Below are positions 61,647-64,000 of a stretch of 64,000 nucleotides of DNA, piece by piece. Under the pieces are notes generated by a model. That model worked only from the letters and a program-made list of their open reading frames with translations, was not told the DNA's origin and searched no databases. The position numbers were made by a program, and so were the translations under genes. Numbering within the stretch: the first letter of the stretch is position 1; each line of letters opens with the position of its first letter. Source of the stretch: UBA1672 sp964352375 (GTDB lineage Bacteria > Pseudomonadota > Alphaproteobacteria > Micavibrionales > Micavibrionaceae); assembly GCA_964352375.1 (NCBI GenBank), contig CAYGSA010000001.1:62001-126000 (forward strand), given 5' to 3'.

Positions 61647-62981
61647 TTAATACGGGACACAAATCCCCGTTGGGAAGCTTGCCGGTAATGGCAATAAAGA
61701 CCCTTCGATATATGGCATTCTCACCGCCTGATAGAAGCATCCTGGGTTTGGACATATAAAATCATAGTGTAGATATGTTGTGCGATCGATTTCATGCATG
61801 CCGCCTGGCCCTGTTCCCGGCGATGCGAAATCAGTAGCTGCGCCCAAAGCCTGATAGTCATATGATATAATAGGTATGCCTGTTGGTATTGGGTTCATAC
61901 AGGCAAAACTTGGTGCAGTGCCACTGAATAATATTCCTGTTCGCGTTGCCGTTCCGGGTAGGTAGAGACCAAAGCCCCTGATATATTCGTCATATGATTC
62001 CATTAAATCAAGCGATGCATATGCATTACGCTCTGAATCACTGATATCACAGTTATTTGCAACACGAATCTGATCATTGGAGAGGCCTGTATTCACTCCG
62101 GAGACAGGACCTCCTGCGGGGGGGCATGGGTCGCTCGTGTTATTTGCCAGAGCGGCAGGTGTCAGGCTCGGTAATGCAGGAGACGACGAATTCAACTTTG
62201 TGGCATCCACACCAATCTCTACTGCGTCCGATGAAATGTTTGCTGGCGAACATGCTATGGGGATTGATCTTGGATCTGCGGATATAAGCTCTTCGAATGT
62301 TCTGAAGCGATCATCTTCTGCAAAATCAATACATTTGGCAATTTCCCATACTGTCTGCATATGTTCACAGGCATATGCCGTTGCAGCAGGCGCAGCGATA
62401 TCTGTGTCGATAGTTGTTGCCTCCCCCAAAAATGTATGCCCAAAATTTGCATTTACGTATAGCTGCAGCGTTCCGTATAGGAATATTCCCAACGCATCGG
62501 TCACTTCAGTTCCCGTAACAGTCGTTGTTATATTTGTTGAAATACATGGTGTATCTGCGGTTTCAATACATATTGGCCTATTGTTAAAGGTCGTAGATGA
62601 TGAAAATGAATTTGCATTGGCTGCGGCCTGATTTAAGAACTGATCAAAACAGGTATATTCAAGTACGCTGTCAGGTTTATGGATAAGCTGTTGCCCCATA
62701 ATGACTTCGCGACTGGCCTCGAGATGCGCTCGAGCGTATATTTGGTTCATAAAATTCCCATCACAGGCAGAATCATCGTGCGGTGCGGATGCGTCGTCCA
62801 CTTTTGGGCCGTTGAACGCGCCGTCCGTCCCAGATGATGGATTTGAGTATATGTCGTAAGTTGTACAAGGAATTCCCGGGGAGCACGCCGCATTTACTGA
62901 TGCAGACAGCAAAAGAATACCGAATGTGCTCAGTACCAAAAACGCTAAAAGGTGTTTTTTTGATAACACAATGTTACTCAT
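61647..62981 (-). CDS. Secreted Cys-rich protein, paralogue B
   Basis: 444 residues from ATG 62979-62981. Signal peptide (about 1-31, ending SVNA). Shared with paralogue A: ARAHLEASREVIMGQQLIHKP, DSVLEYTCFDQFL, YVNANFG, CEHMQTVWEIAKCIDFAEDD, FEELISADPRSIPIAC, CMNPIPTGIPI and CPNPGCFYQAV. It has an extra Ser/Thr/Asn/Pro-rich section around residues 245-330. The start overlaps the end of the upstream secreted gene by eight bases, so the three are co-expressed. Function unknown. Confidence 0.8.
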   Translation of the reverse strand: MSNIVLSKKHLLAFLVLSTFGILLLSASVNAACSPGIPCTTYDIYSNPSSGTDGAFNGPKVDDASAPHDDSACDGNFMNQIYARAHLEASREVIMGQQLIHKPDSVLEYTCFDQFLNQAAANANSFSSSTTFNNRPICIETADTPCISTNITTTVTGTEVTDALGIFLYGTLQLYVNANFGHTFLGEATTIDTDIAAPAATAYACEHMQTVWEIAKCIDFAEDDRFRTFEELISADPRSIPIACSPANISSDAVEIGVDATKLNSSSPALPSLTPAALANNTSDPCPPAGGPVSGVNTGLSNDQIRVANNCDISDSERNAYASLDLMESYDEYIRGFGLYLPGTATRTGILFSGTAPSFACMNPIPTGIPIISYDYQALGAATDFASPGTGPGGMHEIDRTTYLHYDFICPNPGCFYQAVRMPYIEGSLLPLPASFPTGICVPY

Positions 62982-63450
62982 TTTGTTTATTCTCAAGTCT
63001 CAGTATATACATCTTTTCTTCTGGCGACCATATATATATGTCAAAATCATAATCATTTATATCATTTTCAAAGACAAGAAGATCACTTACACCGTAATTG
63101 GATGTCGCCCCCACCATCATATATTTTGCCCTAATGCTTGATAATAAAAGCATATTATCTTTTTGGCTGCCAAGGATTATGTGTGTGCACACGACTTCTG
63201 CCTGTGTGCAGCTTTTGCGTTTTAGGATGTACTCATTGATTCCATCCGCGTTTAAATCATGCGCAGCAACATCAAAGCCCATAGAATCGGTTTTATAAAA
63301 CCCGTTCAGGAATTCGTCTACTTTAAGCCTCATAGAGGGGCTACTGATGTTTTTTTCAAATTTTAATTTGTCTAAGGCATGCACATTATTAGCATTCAAG
63401 GATAGCGTTAAGCCCATAATCAAAAGTAATAAATTTGCCCGAATACGCAT
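62974..63450 (-). CDS. Secreted protein with calcium-loop-like motif
   Basis: 158 residues. Signal peptide (about 1-25, NANNVHA), mature start LDKLKFEKN. DLNADGINEYIL has Asp-x-Asn-x-Asp-Gly spacing of EF-hand or dockerin-type calcium loops, as in FG-GAP-like repeats. Two Cys in KSCTQAEVVC. It overlaps paralogue B's start, so the products may act together. No family recognised. Confidence 0.7.
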   Translation of the reverse strand: MRIRANLLLLIMGLTLSLNANNVHALDKLKFEKNISSPSMRLKVDEFLNGFYKTDSMGFDVAAHDLNADGINEYILKRKSCTQAEVVCTHIILGSQKDNMLLLSSIRAKYMMVGATSNYGVSDLLVFENDINDYDFDIYIWSPEEKMYILRLENKQNE

Positions 63451-63487
63451 TCTTTTATCATAACAAAGCGTATGAAGATTTGCAATC

Positions 63488-63703
63488 TTAGACTAGGTCG
63501 ATATCAAGAATAGCCATATTGAAGTCAAAGGATGTTTCGCCTTCATCTTCTATTTTATATATCAAACCGATGAATACCTTATCTATCATCACTTCGATTG
63601 AATCTTCTGCTTTTTCACGTTTCATAACTGTTATACCTGAGCATTTGAACGTGCGTTCTAAATGGGCTTTAAGTTGTGACATTTCTTCGGGGCTAAAACT
63701 CAT
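63488..63703 (-). CDS. DUF3126-family protein
   Basis: 71 residues: MSFSPEEMSQLKAHLERTF, MKREKAEDSIEVMIDKVFIG and FNMAILDIDLV match the small alphaproteobacterial DUF3126 family. Function unknown. It is in a compact minus-strand string with the secreted genes; about 37 bp to the next one. Confidence 0.85.
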   Translation of the reverse strand: MSFSPEEMSQLKAHLERTFKCSGITVMKREKAEDSIEVMIDKVFIGLIYKIEDEGETSFDFNMAILDIDLV

Positions 63704-63719
63704 GAAAATGATTCCTTAT

Positions 63720-64000
63720 TTATTGATATTTCAATCCATTGGATACGGCGTTATGGCAGTGCTTGGCAAGTGTTTTTCTGTTTTCAAACTCTTTTGGCTG
63801 TTCGGGGGGGTGAAAAATCAGCTTTACAGATGCCCCGTTTGTTTTTGCGAAGCGCCATAAATGAAGGCCTAAAGGTGTGTCCATATTCACGTGCCACGCA
63901 TAGAGGTCGCGGTCATTTTGGCTTTGTGGTTTATATCCACCGACAGCTTCTATGTTTAATGTTACAGGCTGGATCAGCAGGTTTCTGGCGTTGTCTTGCA
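63720..64000 (-). CDS. 3' part of an unidentified gene (cut by window edge)
   Basis: Open frame entering from the right edge and ending in TAA at 63720-63722, 93 codons. It reads LIQPVTLNIEAVGGYKPQSQNDRD then LYAWHVNMDTPLGLHLW and LIFHPPEQPKEFEN. No family recognised. Sixteen bases separate it from DUF3126, so they may be one transcript. Confidence 0.6.
   Translation of the reverse strand, partial: QDNARNLLIQPVTLNIEAVGGYKPQSQNDRDLYAWHVNMDTPLGLHLWRFAKTNGASVKLIFHPPEQPKEFENRKTLAKHCHNAVSNGLKYQ

Noticed and set aside
63712..63745. Third copy of the CCATGG repeat (CAATCCATTGG)
   Set aside because: Only the CAATCCA part matches, flanks show no hairpins, and it lies in a normal coding end.

Overview
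The window looks like a piece of an alphaproteobacterial chromosome of moderate to low GC (judged by eye, not counted). The case rests on several family and gene-order markers: an EnvZ/OmpR-type pair at the left edge, a MucR/Ros-type regulator, the UbiK-like/YbjN/ProC set, TIGR02186 beside TauE, the DUF3126 and ELM1 (DUF1022) families, TrxB followed by a LysR regulator, and the mfd / sdhE / recG neighbourhood. Lineage within the class cannot be fixed from sequence alone; the split GcvP and gene content would fit a Micavibrio-like or deep-branching rhodospirillalean group, but that is a guess. The 10 N at 44831-44840 mark a draft assembly gap. No rRNA, tRNA, CRISPR array, insertion sequence or prophage was seen.

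Layout. 1-3.1 kb: end-truncated sensor kinase, its response regulator, ilvE and an orphan protein. 3.1-9.5 kb, all on the minus strand: translation and housekeeping genes (ychF, pth, rplY), prs, pgeF, midA and lgt. 9.5-11 kb: UbiK-like, YbjN and proC. 11-18.3 kb, minus strand: mucR, tsaB, nfu, usp, TIGR02186-TauE, a secreted orphan, trpS and murJ. 18.3-25.3 kb, plus strand: ubiE, an Ala-rich anchored protein, coaBC, dut, mutS and a ferredoxin-NADP reductase. 25.3-28.7 kb: orphan gene, cysK, fdxA and two TerB-like paralogues. 28.7-34.9 kb, plus strand: a compact overlapping series (Y-family polymerase, trmFO, lipoprotein hydrolase, ELM1, trxB, lysR). 35-36.2 kb: a possible small RNA/terminator and a broken alpha/beta-hydrolase gene. 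36-42.4 kb, minus strand: aminotransferase, sugar-kinase-like phosphotransferase, small orphan and mfd. 42.4-45.4 kb: betaine-lipid genes btaA-btaB and a disrupted nuclease-like gene. 45.4-51.7 kb: sdhE, recG, cysE, DUF502, gltP, nusG and secE. 51.8-56.5 kb: a glycine-cleavage operon with a split P-protein and a small membrane protein inside it. 56.6-60.6 kb: lipid A genes (lpxL-like, lpxK, waaA). 60.6-64 kb: three secreted proteins, two of them paralogues, then DUF3126 and a truncated gene.

How the genes work together. Several clusters are visibly co-translated through ATGA or TAATG junctions: pth-ychF, lgt-midA-pgeF, TauE-TIGR02186, the TerB pair, trmFO-hydrolase-ELM1-trxB and waaA-lpxK-lpxL. 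They cover the Kdo-lipid A envelope, glycine/C1 metabolism, sulfur assimilation (cysK, cysE), DNA repair (mutS, mfd, recG, Y-polymerase, dut) and phosphorus-free betaine lipids.

Most unusual features. The best is a roughly 60-bp double-hairpin repeat present once between genes (38806-38865) and once, in inverted orientation, inside mfd (41298-41358). There it is read in frame and adds about 20 residues, which recalls the Rickettsia palindromic elements. Next come the paralogous secreted proteins at 60646-62981, the btaAB/nuclease block lying inside the mfd-sdhE-recG neighbourhood, a structured leader before secE-nusG, and two decayed or mis-assembled genes.
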